Assembly: GCA_900540045.1 (NCBI GenBank)
Contig: UQEF01000007.1
Location: 1-50,642, forward strand
Source: an uncultured Eubacteriales bacterium
GTDB taxonomy: Bacteria; Bacillota; Clostridia; Christensenellales; Aristaeellaceae
Length of the DNA: 50,642 bases
Direction: 5' to 3'
A program made the position numbers and the translations under genes. Numbering within the stretch: the first letter of the stretch is position 1; each line of letters begins with the position of its first letter. Under the pieces are notes generated by a model. It saw only the letters and a program-made list of their open reading frames with translations. It was not told the DNA's origin and ran no database searches. Of this stretch, positions 35,178-45,400 are shown piece after piece.

Positions 35178-35218
35178 AACGGCCGCCCTTCCTGGAAAAT
35201 GGAAGGGGGCCGTTTTTC
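35178..35218. terminator. Bidirectional terminator after trpZ
   Basis: AAACGGCCGCCCTTCC pairs with GGAAGGGGGCCGTTT (one mismatch) and is followed by TTTTT on the plus strand. It lies between trpZ and the broken MFS gene, which converge. Confidence 0.88.
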
Positions 35219-35227
35219 TATGAGGAT

Positions 35228-36392
35228 TCATTTTTTCCGCGAGGGTACCCTTGAGAGCAGCAGCATGCCGCACAGCATTGCTGCGGGAAAGACCATCCCC
35301 ACAGCCAGTCCGGCAGTAAGCCTGCCGCCCGCCGCCCCCCGCAACAAATCCGATCACGGTCGGTCCGCCCGCGCACCCAAGGTCACCCACCAGCGCCATC
35401 AGTGCGAACATCGCCGTCCCGCCTCCCGGAATCGCAGGCACCGCCGTACTGAATGTGCCGGGCCAGAAGATGCCTACCGAAAACCCGCAAAGTGCACAGC
35501 CCACCAGCGCGAGCACGGGAGAGCCGCTCCATGACGCTATGGCGTAACAGACGATGCACATTACGGCGCTGGCCGTCATTGCTGCGCGCAACGGCAAGCG
35601 TTCGCTGAATTTTCCGTAAAGCGCGCGCGAGGTGCCCATCAAAAGCGCAAAGCCGCAGGGGCCGGCCAAATCGCCGATCGTTTTGCTCACCCCGAGAGCG
35701 GATTCCGCAAAGACGGACGCCCACTGGCTCATGCCCTGCTCCGCCGCTCCGGCGCAGACCATCATCAGCAGAAGCAGCCAGAACAGCTTTTGCCCAAACA
35801 GACTGCGGACGGAGAGCTGACGCTGGGGGTCCACCACGCGGCGGATGGGGACCCGGGAAAAATAGAGCGCATTGACCAGCGGCAAAGCCGCTCACAGGCA
35901 GGCCAGGGTCCGCCAGCGTTCGATGCCGGCCAACTGAAAAAACACGGTGGACAACAGGTGGAGCAGGCTCATGGCCGCTTCTTTTTTCTCCGTTGGGCAA
36001 GCCTCGACAATGGGGCTGACCAGCACCTCGATGAGCCCGCCGCCCATGGCATAGAGCGTCACCGTCAGCATAAGCCCTGCATAGGCGTTGCCAAGCAGCT
36101 GCGGGAGCACGGCAAGGGATGCCAGCCCCGCCGCCGAAAACAGGTGCGCCGCCACCACACATGGACGGTAGCCGATCCTATCCACCACCTTGACCGACAG
36201 AAAGTCCACCAGCAGCTGGATAGAAAAGTTCAGCGTGGTCAGCAGCGTGATCTGCTCCAGGGTCAGCCCCATCTGAGAACGGAACGTAAGGAACAAAAGC
36301 GGTGCGAAGTTGTTGACCACGGCCTGGGTTATATAGCCCAGATAACTCGCCAGAATGGTATGGGTATAGCTTGTCCGAATGGAACGCCGCAT
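35228..36392 (-). pseudogene. MFS transporter, broken by an in-frame TGA and a poly-G frameshift
   Basis: The parts read as a sugar- or drug-type MFS carrier: N-terminal half MRRSIRTSYTHTILASYLGY... from 36392, and a second half with six more membrane segments. At 35894-35892 an in-frame TGA follows LACL, where relatives have Trp (LACLWAL), so TGG became TGA. At 35335-35340 a run of six G (minus strand) shifts the frame; with five G the frame continues as GGRLTAGLAVGMVFPAAML and ends at the TGA 35230-35228. A short in-frame gap around SLLHLLSTVFF may also be missing. The gene cannot make a full carrier unless these are sequencing errors. Terminator and spacing look normal for a former gene. 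Confidence 0.8.
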
Positions 36393-36416
36393 GAGCCGCT
36401 CTCCCCCACAGCCGCC

Positions 36417-38033
36417 TTACTCTGTGCGTCCGTCGCGATGCTGCAGGACTGCCCCTACAAATTCCCGGAACAGCGGATGAGGACGGTTGGGACGGCTCTT
36501 GAGCTCCGGATGGAACTGAACCGCCACAAAGAAGGGGTGCGTGGGAATCTCGACAATCTCCACCAGATTGCGGTCGGGGTTGCGGCCCGCGACGATCATC
36601 CCGCCCGCCGTAAAGCGGTCCAGATAGGCGTTGTTGAACTCATAACGGTGGCGGTGCCGCTCCCAGATCTCACTGGTTCCATAGGCCCTCTCGCTGATCG
36701 TACCGGGGGTAAGCAGGCAGCGGTATTTGCCCAGGCGCATGGTGCCGCCCAGGTTGCCCAGATCCTGATCCTCCATCAGGTCGATCACGGGATAGGTGGT
36801 GTGCGGGTCCACCTCGCTGGTGTGCGCGTCACGCAAATCCAGCACGTGGCGGGCAAACTCCACCACCGCCATCTGCATCCCAAGGCAAAGCCCCAAAAAC
36901 GGCAGGCCGTTTTCCCGCGCGTACTGAATGGCGGCAATTTTGCCTTCCAGTCCGCGAGCGCCAAAGCCGCCCGGTACGAGCACGCCGTCCGCGCCCGCAA
37001 GCATATCCCCCACGTTCTCGGGCGTGACGTCCTGGGCAGGGACCCACTTGATTTTCACCTTAACGCCATGGTAGATACCGCCGTGCGTAAGGGCCTCTAC
37101 CACGCTCAGATAGGCGTCGGGCAATTCCACATACTTGCCCACCAGGGCCACGCATACGCTGTCGGTGCTGGCAAGCTGACGCTCCACCATGTCGCTCCAC
37201 TCGCTCAGATCGCAGCGCCCCTGCGGCAAGCCGAGCATCTTGATCACCTGCTCGTCCAGGCCCTCGCGGTTCAGCATGAGCGGGACTTCATAGAGGCTGC
37301 GGGCGTTGAGGTTTTGGAATACGCAGTTTACCGGCAGGTTGCAGAACATGGCGATCTTGGCGCGCACATCGTAGGGCAGCTCATGGTCGGCGCGGCACAC
37401 CAGAATATCCGGCGAAATGCCGATGGAGCTGAGCTCGCGCACGCTGTGCTGAGACGGCTTGGTTTTCAGCTCGCCTGCCGCGTTGAGGTACGGCACCAGC
37501 GTCACATGAAGATAGAGGCAGTTTTCTTTGCCTGCCTCGGCGCGCATCTGGCGCACGGCTTCCAGAAAAGGCAGACTTTCGATATCGCCCACGGTTCCCC
37601 CGATTTCGGTGATGATCACATCCGGGGGATTCTCGGTACGCGCCACGGCAAGGATATTTCGCTTGATTTCATTGGTGATATGCGGAATCACCTGAATGGT
37701 GGCGCCCAGGTATTCGCCCCGGCGCTCCCGGTCGATCACGGTTTTGTATACGCGTCCGCTGGTCACGTTGCTGGCCTGGGTGAGGTTTTCATCGATAAAG
37801 CGTTCATAATGTCCCAGGTCCAGATCGGTTTCCGCGCCGTCGTCGGTCACAAACACCTCGCCGTGCTGGTAGGGGTTCATGGTGCCGGGATCGACATTGA
37901 TATACGGATCAAACTTCTGAATGCACACGCGCAGTCCCCGGCACTTCAGCAGCCGCCCCAGGGACGCCGCCGTGATGCCCTTGCCCAACGAGGAGACAAC
38001 GCCGCCGGTTACAAAGATAAACTTGGGATCCAT
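36417..38033 (-). CDS. pyrG: CTP synthase
   Basis: PyrG makes CTP from UTP with ammonia from glutamine. The 538-residue product has the N-terminal synthase domain ([20 protein letters not shown], the [15 protein letters not shown] block) and the C-terminal glutamine amidotransferase domain with the nucleophile in [15 protein letters not shown] and the His-Glu pair in [11 protein letters not shown]. The ATG at 38033 is chosen over an in-frame GTG at 38051 because it gives the usual start. It lies 36 bases downstream of the DUF1846 gene. Confidence 0.97.
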   Translation of the reverse strand: MDPKFIFVTGGVVSSLGKGITAASLGRLLKCRGLRVCIQKFDPYINVDPGTMNPYQHGEVFVTDDGAETDLDLGHYERFIDENLTQASNVTSGRVYKTVIDRERRGEYLGATIQVIPHITNEIKRNILAVARTENPPDVIITEIGGTVGDIESLPFLEAVRQMRAEAGKENCLYLHVTLVPYLNAAGELKTKPSQHSVRELSSIGISPDILVCRADHELPYDVRAKIAMFCNLPVNCVFQNLNARSLYEVPLMLNREGLDEQVIKMLGLPQGRCDLSEWSDMVERQLASTDSVCVALVGKYVELPDAYLSVVEALTHGGIYHGVKVKIKWVPAQDVTPENVGDMLAGADGVLVPGGFGARGLEGKIAAIQYARENGLPFLGLCLGMQMAVVEFARHVLDLRDAHTSEVDPHTTYPVIDLMEDQDLGNLGGTMRLGKYRCLLTPGTISERAYGTSEIWERHRHRYEFNNAYLDRFTAGGMIVAGRNPDRNLVEIVEIPTHPFFVAVQFHPELKSRPNRPHPLFREFVGAVLQHRDGRTE

Positions 38034-38069
38034 GGTACCCCGCCTTTCCACATATCCGTTCGGTTTCGA

Positions 38070-39551
38070 TTACTTGTGGTAGAGATTATGGCTTTGATAC
38101 TTGGGATCGCAGGTAAGGTTGACCTTCAGCCTTCGGAAGATGCCTTCGTCCACCTGCGGCAAAATGACCGTGGAATGCGCCTCCAGTCCCTCCAGCAACG
38201 GAAGCTGGCGCATGGCCAGCGCTGCCTTTGGGTCGGTGGCAGCGCAGATGGACAGCGCCACGAGCACCTCATCGCTGTGCAGGCGTGGATTCCGATTGCC
38301 CAGATAGTCGCACTTGAGCGTCTGAATGGGCTCGATCACGGTGGGCGAAATCAGCTGATCTTTTTTCTCGATCCCGCCCAGCACCTTGAGCGCGTTGAGA
38401 ATCAGCGCCGCAGAGGGCCCAAGCAGGTTGGTGGTTTTTCCGGTGACGATGCGCCCGTCCGCCAGCTCAATGGCCAGGGCGGGAGCCGCCGTTTCCTCCT
38501 CGCGCTTACGGGCTGCGGCGATTACGGGACGATCCTCCGGTCCCAGGCCCGCTTTTTGCACGATCATCTTCAGCCGGTCCACCTCCGCCTGCTCGGTGCG
38601 CCCCTGGACCTGCCCGCAACGCGCGGCGTAATACCGGCGAATGATCTCCTGACGGGCGGCCTCCCGGCAGGCTTCGTCGTCGGTGATGCAGTTTTTTATC
38701 ATGTTCACGCCCATATCCGTGGGCGATTTGTAGGGCGATTGCCCATAGATGCGTTCAAATACAGCCCGAAGCACCGGGAAAATCTCAATGTCGCGGTTGT
38801 AGTTCACCGTGGTTTCCCCGTAGGCTTCCAGGTGGAAGGGATCAATCATGTTCACATCGTCCAGGTCGGCAGTTGCGGCCTCATAGGCGATGTTGACCGG
38901 GTGATTGAGCGGCAGGTTCCAGATGGGAAAGGTTTCAAACTTGGCGTAGCCCGCCTTCACGCCGCGCTGATGTTCCTGATACAGCTGGCTCAGACATACG
39001 GCCATCTTGCCGCTGCCCGGCCCCGGTGCGGTGACCAGCACCAGCGGGCGGGTGGTTTCGACATATTCGTTGCGCCCGAAGCCGTGATCGCTGACGATCT
39101 GCTCCACGTCGTAGGGGTATCCCTCGATGGGAAAATGACGGAACACACGCACGCCCAGGCTTTCCAGACGGTTTTTGAACATGACGGCTGAATGCTGGTC
39201 GCGCCAGCGGGTCAGCACCACGCTGCCCACATACATCCCGATGCCGCGGAATGCATCGATCAGACGCAGTACATCGGCGTCGTAGGAGATGCCCAGGTCG
39301 CCGCGAACCTTGCTTTTTTCAATGTCATCGGCATTGATGGCCACCACCAGCTCCGCCTGATCCTTCAGGTTGAGCAACATGGATACCTTGCTGTCCGGCT
39401 TGAAACCCGGCAACACACGCGATGCATGGAAATCATCAAACAGCTTTCCGCCCAGTTCCAGATAGAGCTTTCCGCCGAATACGGCGATGCGGCTGCGGAT
39501 GTGCTCCGATTGCATCCGCGTATAAAGGTCATGATCGAACCCCGTACGCAT
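38070..39551 (-). CDS. DUF1846 family protein
   Basis: The 493-residue product matches the DUF1846 family over its whole length ([19 protein letters not shown] at the start, [25 protein letters not shown] P-loop near residue 175, [14 protein letters not shown]). Members form hexamers with a P-loop-like site; the biological role is not established. It starts at a clear ATG and lies just upstream of pyrG on the same strand, which may reflect shared nucleotide-level control but is not proof of related function. Confidence 0.88.
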   Translation of the reverse strand: MRTGFDHDLYTRMQSEHIRSRIAVFGGKLYLELGGKLFDDFHASRVLPGFKPDSKVSMLLNLKDQAELVVAINADDIEKSKVRGDLGISYDADVLRLIDAFRGIGMYVGSVVLTRWRDQHSAVMFKNRLESLGVRVFRHFPIEGYPYDVEQIVSDHGFGRNEYVETTRPLVLVTAPGPGSGKMAVCLSQLYQEHQRGVKAGYAKFETFPIWNLPLNHPVNIAYEAATADLDDVNMIDPFHLEAYGETTVNYNRDIEIFPVLRAVFERIYGQSPYKSPTDMGVNMIKNCITDDEACREAARQEIIRRYYAARCGQVQGRTEQAEVDRLKMIVQKAGLGPEDRPVIAAARKREEETAAPALAIELADGRIVTGKTTNLLGPSAALILNALKVLGGIEKKDQLISPTVIEPIQTLKCDYLGNRNPRLHSDEVLVALSICAATDPKAALAMRQLPLLEGLEAHSTVILPQVDEGIFRRLKVNLTCDPKYQSHNLYHK

Positions 39552-39931
39552 GACGGCCCCCCTCTACTGATCATCAACCGGATTATCATACCATTTCCCC
39601 TTTGGCGAAACAAGGGCAAAAACAAAAGAAATGCTTCTTTTTTGCGGCATCGTGCCCGTTGCCCGCCAACAGTTTCTCATGGGCAAACATGGGTTTCTTC
39701 CGGCGCATTCAGACCAGCGTTACGGGGCCATATCGGTGATGGATCGACAAACCGGATTTCAAACAGGAAAGTGGGTGGGCAGGCTTCCTTCAAATGGAGA
39801 CACCCGGACGCAGTGTGCCGTATGTTGCCTGTTTTCTGCGCGCCTGTGCCCGGGAGAAAGGGCGTTAGCCGGTCGGGCAGCACAAATCAGGCGCTTGCGG
39901 ACAGCGCCCGGGTTCTCTGCGGCACCATAAA
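39552..39931. other. Intergenic stretch without a gene
   Basis: No supported gene on either strand in 380 bases. The plus-strand frame at 39631-39930 has neither a Shine-Dalgarno sequence nor a recognisable product. Small hairpin AAAGAA-ATGC-TTCTTT followed by T near 39626 is weak. Confidence 0.5.
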
Positions 39932-39958
39932 CGCGCGCCGGCAGGCACCCGGCGCGCG
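39932..39958 (-). terminator. Terminator of proA
   Basis: CGCGCGCCGG and CCGGCGCGCG form a perfect 10-bp stem with a 7-base loop; on the minus strand it is followed by TTTATGG, a short T tract. It lies 28 bases after the proA stop. Confidence 0.75.
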
Positions 39959-39986
39959 AATCCTTTTGTTTTCGCAAGGAGGAAAA

Positions 39987-41285
39987 TCAGGGGAGCTTGG
40001 GTTCAATCGGACGGTGCGTGAGCTTGATTTCCCCGCTATCCAGCTGCGACAGGGTCTGTCCGCTTCCGTACAGGCGATATTTGTAGGTGCACAGGCCCTC
40101 CATCCCCATGGGGCCGCGCGCGTGCAGCTTGCCCGTAGCAATGCCCACTTCCGCGCCCAGACCATAACGGAAACCATCCGCAAAGCGCGTGGAGCAGTTA
40201 AGAAACACGTCCGCACTATCCACGCGGTTCATGAAAAATTCGGCGTGCGCGCGGTCTGTGGTGATGATGCAGTCTGTATGGTGGGAGCCGTAGCGGTTGA
40301 TGTGCGCAACCGCCTCCTCGAGGCTGTCCACCACACGGATGGAGAGGATTGCATCCAGATACTCCGCGGCCCAGTCCTCTTCCGTGGCCGGGTTACAGCC
40401 GATCAGCGCACGCGTGCGCTCGTCGCCACGCAGGACAATGCCCTTTTCACGCAGCGCGCGCGCCACTTCAGGCAAAAAGGCGGATGCCACTCCGGCATTC
40501 ACCAGCAGGGTTTCCGCCGCGTTGCATACGGACAGGTTCTGGGCCTTGCTGTCCACCGTCACACGCAGCGCCAGGTTGAGGTCGCAGGGGTCGTCCACAT
40601 AAACGTGGCACAGCCCCTCGGCATGTCCCAGCACAGGAATTTCGCTGTTTTGCATGATGTAGCGCACAAAGGCGTTGCTGCCGCGCGGGATGATCAGATC
40701 TATCCATTCATGCTGGCGCAGCATTTCCTGCACATCCTCGCGGGAATGCAAGAGGGCGCACCAGCCATCCGGCAGGCCATACTGCCGGGCTGCCCTGATA
40801 ATCAGATCAGCCAGCGCCTCATTGGTCCGTGCGGCCTCGCGTCCGCCCTTGAGGAGTACGGCGTTGCCGCTTTTAAGGCACAGCGAGGCAATCTGCACCA
40901 GCGCGTCCGGCCGGCTTTCAAAAATGACGCCCACCACTCCGATGGGACAGCTCACGCGATACAGGTTCAAGTCTGGCGACAGCTCGCGGGCATACTGCAC
41001 CTTCCCCAGCGGGTCCGGCAGCAGGGCCAGGGACCGCAGCCCCTCCGCCATGCCGGCGCATTTGGCGCGGGTCAGTTTGAGGCGGCTCAACAGCGGCGCG
41101 CTCAGCCCTTCCGCCGTTGCGGCTTCCACATCGGCCGCATTGACGGCCAGCAGGTTGTCCATATGGGTTTCAATTTCCCGCGCAATCGCCTCCAGCGTCT
41201 GGTTGCGCGCTTCCAGGCTGGCTCCCGCCAGCGAAAAAGACGCTTCACGCGCGCGCCGCGCCATGCTTTGAATCGTGTCCGGCAC
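39987..41285 (-). CDS. proA: Gamma-glutamyl phosphate reductase
   Basis: ProA reduces gamma-glutamyl phosphate to glutamate-5-semialdehyde in proline synthesis. The 432-residue product has the aldehyde-dehydrogenase-like fold with [32 protein letters not shown] and the catalytic cysteine in [12 protein letters not shown]. The start GTG at 41285 is chosen because GGGGAGGA lies five bases upstream and the family begins near there; the frame runs on to 41345 without support. proC is at the left end of the window and proB is not seen. Confidence 0.95.
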   Translation of the reverse strand: MPDTIQSMARRAREASFSLAGASLEARNQTLEAIAREIETHMDNLLAVNAADVEAATAEGLSAPLLSRLKLTRAKCAGMAEGLRSLALLPDPLGKVQYARELSPDLNLYRVSCPIGVVGVIFESRPDALVQIASLCLKSGNAVLLKGGREAARTNEALADLIIRAARQYGLPDGWCALLHSREDVQEMLRQHEWIDLIIPRGSNAFVRYIMQNSEIPVLGHAEGLCHVYVDDPCDLNLALRVTVDSKAQNLSVCNAAETLLVNAGVASAFLPEVARALREKGIVLRGDERTRALIGCNPATEEDWAAEYLDAILSIRVVDSLEEAVAHINRYGSHHTDCIITTDRAHAEFFMNRVDSADVFLNCSTRFADGFRYGLGAEVGIATGKLHARGPMGMEGLCTYKYRLYGSGQTLSQLDSGEIKLTHRPIEPKLP

Positions 41286-41349
41286 GGAATCCTCCCCTTC
41301 CAATCGGAATAGGAACATTATATGCCACCGCTTTGCCATTGGCAAGTGC

Positions 41350-41379
41350 TTGCACTTTGATGCGCGGCCGTGTTATAAT
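41350..41379 (+). promoter_or_regulatory. Promoter of smpB-ssrA
   Basis: TTGCAC, 18-base spacer, perfect TATAAT, 40 bases upstream of the smpB start. Confidence 0.8.
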
Positions 41380-41418
41380 AGCATGCTGTGGGAAGGACCG
41401 GGAAAGGAGGTTTCCGCC

Positions 41419-41883
41419 ATGCCGCACCAGCGGGGGATCAAGCCTGTAGCGCAGAACAAAAAGGCGTATCACGATTACTTCGTGGAGGAAACCTACGAAT
41501 GCGGCCTTTGCCTCAAGGGCACCGAGGTCAAGAGCATGCGTCAGGGCCGGGTGAATCTCAAGGAGAGCTTTGCCATGGTGCGTGGGACGGAAGTGTTTGC
41601 CGAAGGCATGCACATCAGCCCCTATGAGCAGGGCAGCTTCTCCAACAGCGACCCGCTTCGCCCCAAAAAGCTGCTCCTGCATAAAAGCGAGATCCGCAAG
41701 CTCAGCGGCCTGGTGAGCCGCCAGGGCTACACGCTGATTCCCCTGAAGGTTTACCTCAAGGATGGGCGGATGAAGCTGGAGCTGGGCCTGTGCCGGGGCA
41801 AGCACCTGCACGACAAGCGCGACGCCGCCGCCGCGCGCGATGCGAAGCGGGAGATGGAACGTGCTCTTCGCCAGCATGAATAG
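41419..41883 (+). CDS. smpB: SsrA-binding protein SmpB
   Basis: SmpB carries tmRNA to stalled ribosomes. The 154-residue product has the family OB-fold blocks [27 protein letters not shown] and [20 protein letters not shown] near the C-terminus, with a basic tail. AAAGGAGG precedes the ATG. The tmRNA gene starts ten bases after the stop, so both come from one promoter. Confidence 0.97.
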   Translation: MPHQRGIKPVAQNKKAYHDYFVEETYECGLCLKGTEVKSMRQGRVNLKESFAMVRGTEVFAEGMHISPYEQGSFSNSDPLRPKKLLLHKSEIRKLSGLVSRQGYTLIPLKVYLKDGRMKLELGLCRGKHLHDKRDAAAARDAKREMERALRQHE

Positions 41884-41893
41884 GCGGCCACAT

Positions 41894-42240
41894 GGGGGTG
41901 TTCTGGTTTCGACGGGAGTGAATGAATGCACGGTAAGCGAGCCGCGGACCCTGTACCGCGCAACAACGGGGAAAAACAATAACTGACAATAGCGAATACG
42001 CTTTCGCGGCGTAATGCCGCGCGCCGTCCCTGACCGCCCGCTGGTCAGGCAAACGGTGTCATTGAAGCGGGGAACGAGCACGCCAAAGCTTTGAGGCGCT
42101 GCCCGTAAAAATGAAGCTACCGTAGCCGCAAGCCCGCCATGGGGCGTGCGGCAAGGGGAATCCCAAAACCATGGATGCGCTCGGAGAAAACTGTGTGGGC
42201 ATGCTTTCGGACGGGGGTTCGATTCCCCTCACCTCCACCA
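41894..42240 (+). ncRNA. ssrA: tmRNA
   Basis: The one-piece tmRNA rescues stalled ribosomes. The 5' end GGGGGTG pairs with CACCTCC at the 3' end to form an alanine-tRNA-like acceptor with a G3-U70 pair, and the CCA is encoded. The T arm is GGTTCGATTCC. The tag reading frame ends DNSEYAFAA then TAA (42015-42012 region is the stop); the exact resume codon is not fixed by eye. The tRNA-like 3' end is intact, followed by a terminator. The DNA beyond it changes in composition. Confidence 0.97.
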
Positions 42241-42243
42241 AAT

Positions 42244-42291
42244 AAGAACCGCAATTTTGATACAATGCGTATCAAGGTTGCGGTTCTTTCT
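42244..42291 (+). terminator. Terminator of ssrA
   Basis: AAGAACCGCAA pairs with TTGCGGTTCTT with further pairing GATAC/GTATC inside, followed by TCTT. It also forms the left border of the A/T-richer region. Confidence 0.85.
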
Positions 42292-42407
42292 TGTGCCACA
42301 AAAGCTCTGATTCCAAGGGGTTTCTGGCTTTTATCGGCCCCAGCCGTCGCCAGACAAAGCGAAAGCCTGTCGCCAGCCCAGTACGCAAAGGCGCTGGGTA
42401 GCAGCAG

Positions 42408-42460
42408 GCTATCGTTTGGTTTATGGGTATCGTTTAATTTGTGGGCTATCGTTTGGAGAC
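42408..42460 (+). repeat. Three imperfect 18-base direct repeats
   Basis: The units GGCTATCGTTTGGTTTAT, GGGTATCGTTTAATTTGT and GGCTATCGTTTGGAGAC follow one another with a period of about 18 bases, just after the helicase stop codon. Each shares TATCGTTT. Possible protein-binding repeats or element-end sequence; no further copies were seen in the window. Confidence 0.55.
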
Positions 42461-42462
42461 TG

Positions 42463-45400
42463 CTAAGTCAATCGAGAAAGCACCATTGCAGTTGTGATCT
42501 CTGATTTTTTAATTTTTATGGTCGAAGCAATTCGTTCCGAATATTCAAGGGCACAATCCAAAAGAAATCCTTGCGCTGAAACAAATACCGCTCCACTTTG
42601 TTCAGCAAGCGGGAAAATTAGCTGCATCTGCTTATTGGAAAAAATATCAACCGGTAAAGAAATATGCCTGATTTGGCGGCGCGTCTCTTCCAAATGCCGC
42701 ATGGCATCTGAATATTTACTATTACCACAATCCTCCTCTTGTTGGAGAATTTGTTTTGCCACTTCTTGAACTAAAGCTTCTTGCAAACCCGCATATTTCT
42801 GGTTCTCCTGTTCGGATTTCTTTGCAAGCAACACCTGATCTTGCTCAGAATCGAGAAATTCTGCGAGTGCTTGTTTTGCTGCAGCTATATCCGGTGCTGA
42901 GAGAAATCCATTTGGTGTAATCTGCAGCCCATCCAAATCGCTAACTGATTTGATAAGCATCGGTCCACCGACTGAGGCCACGAGATATGAAATCCGCTCG
43001 ACACCGTTGTGCTGTACAGATATCCTCTGAATAGGGCCATCTTTAGGTATTTTACAACTGATAGCGTTCAAAATCGCATCGACACTTTCGTTGCCCCACG
43101 TAAGAAATGGGAAGTTTTCAGATGCATCGTTACGACTGACTGTTGTATATGTCTCGCAGAAATCCTCACTCCCTGGCAAATGCCATATATGATTTGCGGA
43201 TGTTGTGGCACCTTTGCTGGCAAGATAAGAAGAACTTACAAATGCATCCCATAAATCATAGATCGTAGCAGGAGAAGATAGTGATTTTGCATTTGCACTC
43301 AATCGTTTATACATCTCGTATTGATCATCTGCACTGATTTCCATAGCAGCAGTTGCTGCTCGTTGTTTCCTTAACCTCTGCTTAGATCGCTGTTCCAATT
43401 CATCTTCGGATAGTGTCCCATTTTGCAAATCACGAAACTCTTCTGGTTCCACCGGGAGCATAGAAATCTGCTGCGTACCTACAACCAAATTGGCAGCTTT
43501 CAACCGTTCTAATAGGCGACCATAAACAATTTCTTCTGTACTTCCTAAGTAACACATATTCAGCACTTCGATGTCTGAATACTTCTGGCCTATACGATCA
43601 ATACGGCCAATACGCTGCTCTACCTTCATGGGGTTCCAACCAAGGTCAAAGTTGATGAGTAGATCTGCAGTCTGAAGGTTCAATCCTTCTGCGGCAGCAT
43701 CTGTACAGAGAAGGAGATCAATTTCCCCAATCAAAAACAAGCGCTTGATTTCTTCATGGGTAACATTTTCATCTTTTCCCGAAGCCGGATTATAATAAAT
43801 GGCTCGTCCACCCGCATAAATACCGACACGCATCCCAGCATCTCTCACCCTTAGATAATTGCGGATGCTTTGCAATGTATCATAAAATCTTGTGAACAGC
43901 ACTGTCTGGCGTATCCGGTCATTTGGTGCGCGGCGGTGATCCAACTCCATAAGCAATGCCTGGATTTTAGAGGGGGTTTCGCTGATTCCATGCAGTTGTC
44001 TCAACATAATGGTAAGGCGTTCTTTTTCCCATTCCAGATCATCTTGGCTACGATCTTTGAGCAATGCATCCAGCGTGATGTCATCCAGGTCGCCTTCAGA
44101 ATAATCGTCATCTGTAGAGTCACGCAAATCATCCAGTGCTGCGTCCAATTCCTCTTGCGTCTCGAACTGAGCGGCACCAACCAGTAATGTTTGCTCTACC
44201 CGACGGAGTCGACGCTCCAATGTCATCTGGATCGCATACAGGCTGGATGCAAAGCGCAGCTGCAAAAAATTCAGGAGGAAAAACATCATCTGACGTGACT
44301 GCTGATTGTGCTGGCGGATTTGGCGCGTTAACTCTGTGCAGTAATCCTCCAGCATCCCATAAAACTTAGCCTCCGCTTCAGTGAAACGTACTACGCATAT
44401 CGGACGAACATGTCGTCTGGCCAAATTGCTCTTAAGTTTTCCATTTTCACGATATTTTTCTAGAAGCTGCCTGGTATGGCGCATCATAACGCGAGAAAGA
44501 GGAGACGCAGCAAACATGGGCTGAAGAAGGTAGCGTATGTCAGCCTTTTTAGGTTCCTTCCAAGGCAGATTTTCCAGCACTTTTCGGTTTTTACCTGTAA
44601 CAACGGTAGCATTGAGGCGATTCCACAAAAAAGGATCCAATGCTTCAATCTGATGATAGCTTTGCCCCAACATTGCCCACTCCAAGCGAGTCAGCGACTC
44701 ATTCTTCACAAGTTTGGACATCAATTCAAAGTAGTGCATACTTAATGTTGGGTCATGCTGATACGGCCCCACTCGGTTTGTCAGGCGAAACAGATCGTAC
44801 ACTTCAATGGGATCAATCTGCATAGGCGTTGCCGTTGCCATCCATAGACTTTTCGCCTTGGGGCGCAATCCGTTTTGCAAAGCTCGGTATAATTGGCCAT
44901 ATTTAGGTGCTGTATTGGAACCATCCCGAGGATTTTGTCGACGTGCGTAGTGTGCCTCATCCACAAGAATGATGTCATATTGTTGAGCAGAACGCAGCAT
45001 CGCAAAACGCTCTTTGCGACTAACCAGTCCTGATGAAACGATGTTCAGGTCTGGACTATACAAGTCGTTATCCAGTAGCTCGCATTCTTCGGGGTAAATA
45101 CGAGTATGTTGGATCTTCCCGCTTCCGCCAGGCTTAGGCTTGCTTTTATAAAATGGAAGCAAGGCCTTTTGTGCCAACTCACGTTGCCACTGGTCGGTCA
45201 GGCTAGCAGGCGCAACGATTAACACACGCTTTGCCCACCCAGACAGTACTAGGCTACGGATTGCCAATGCAGCTTCAATGGTTTTACCTAGACCTACTTC
45301 ATCACACATCATGTAGGAGTAGGGCCAGCTCTCCACCAAGCGACGACTGACAATCTCCTGGTGCGGCCATGGTTCCACAGGTGCTGAGTACATTCCGATG

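Noticed and set aside
35889..35897. Selenocysteine or reassigned TGA in the MFS gene
   Set aside because: No SECIS-like hairpin was seen just after the TGA, the site is Trp in relatives, other genes of the window end in TGA, and a second lesion follows.
35790..39191. A 1133-codon plus-strand open frame
   Set aside because: It is the antisense shadow of pyrG and the DUF1846 gene, which have clear family matches. Its translation is His/Gln-rich and has no known motif.
39192..41312. A 706-codon plus-strand open frame
   Set aside because: It runs antisense to DUF1846 and proA and has no ribosome-binding site; a shadow caused by GC-rich codon use.
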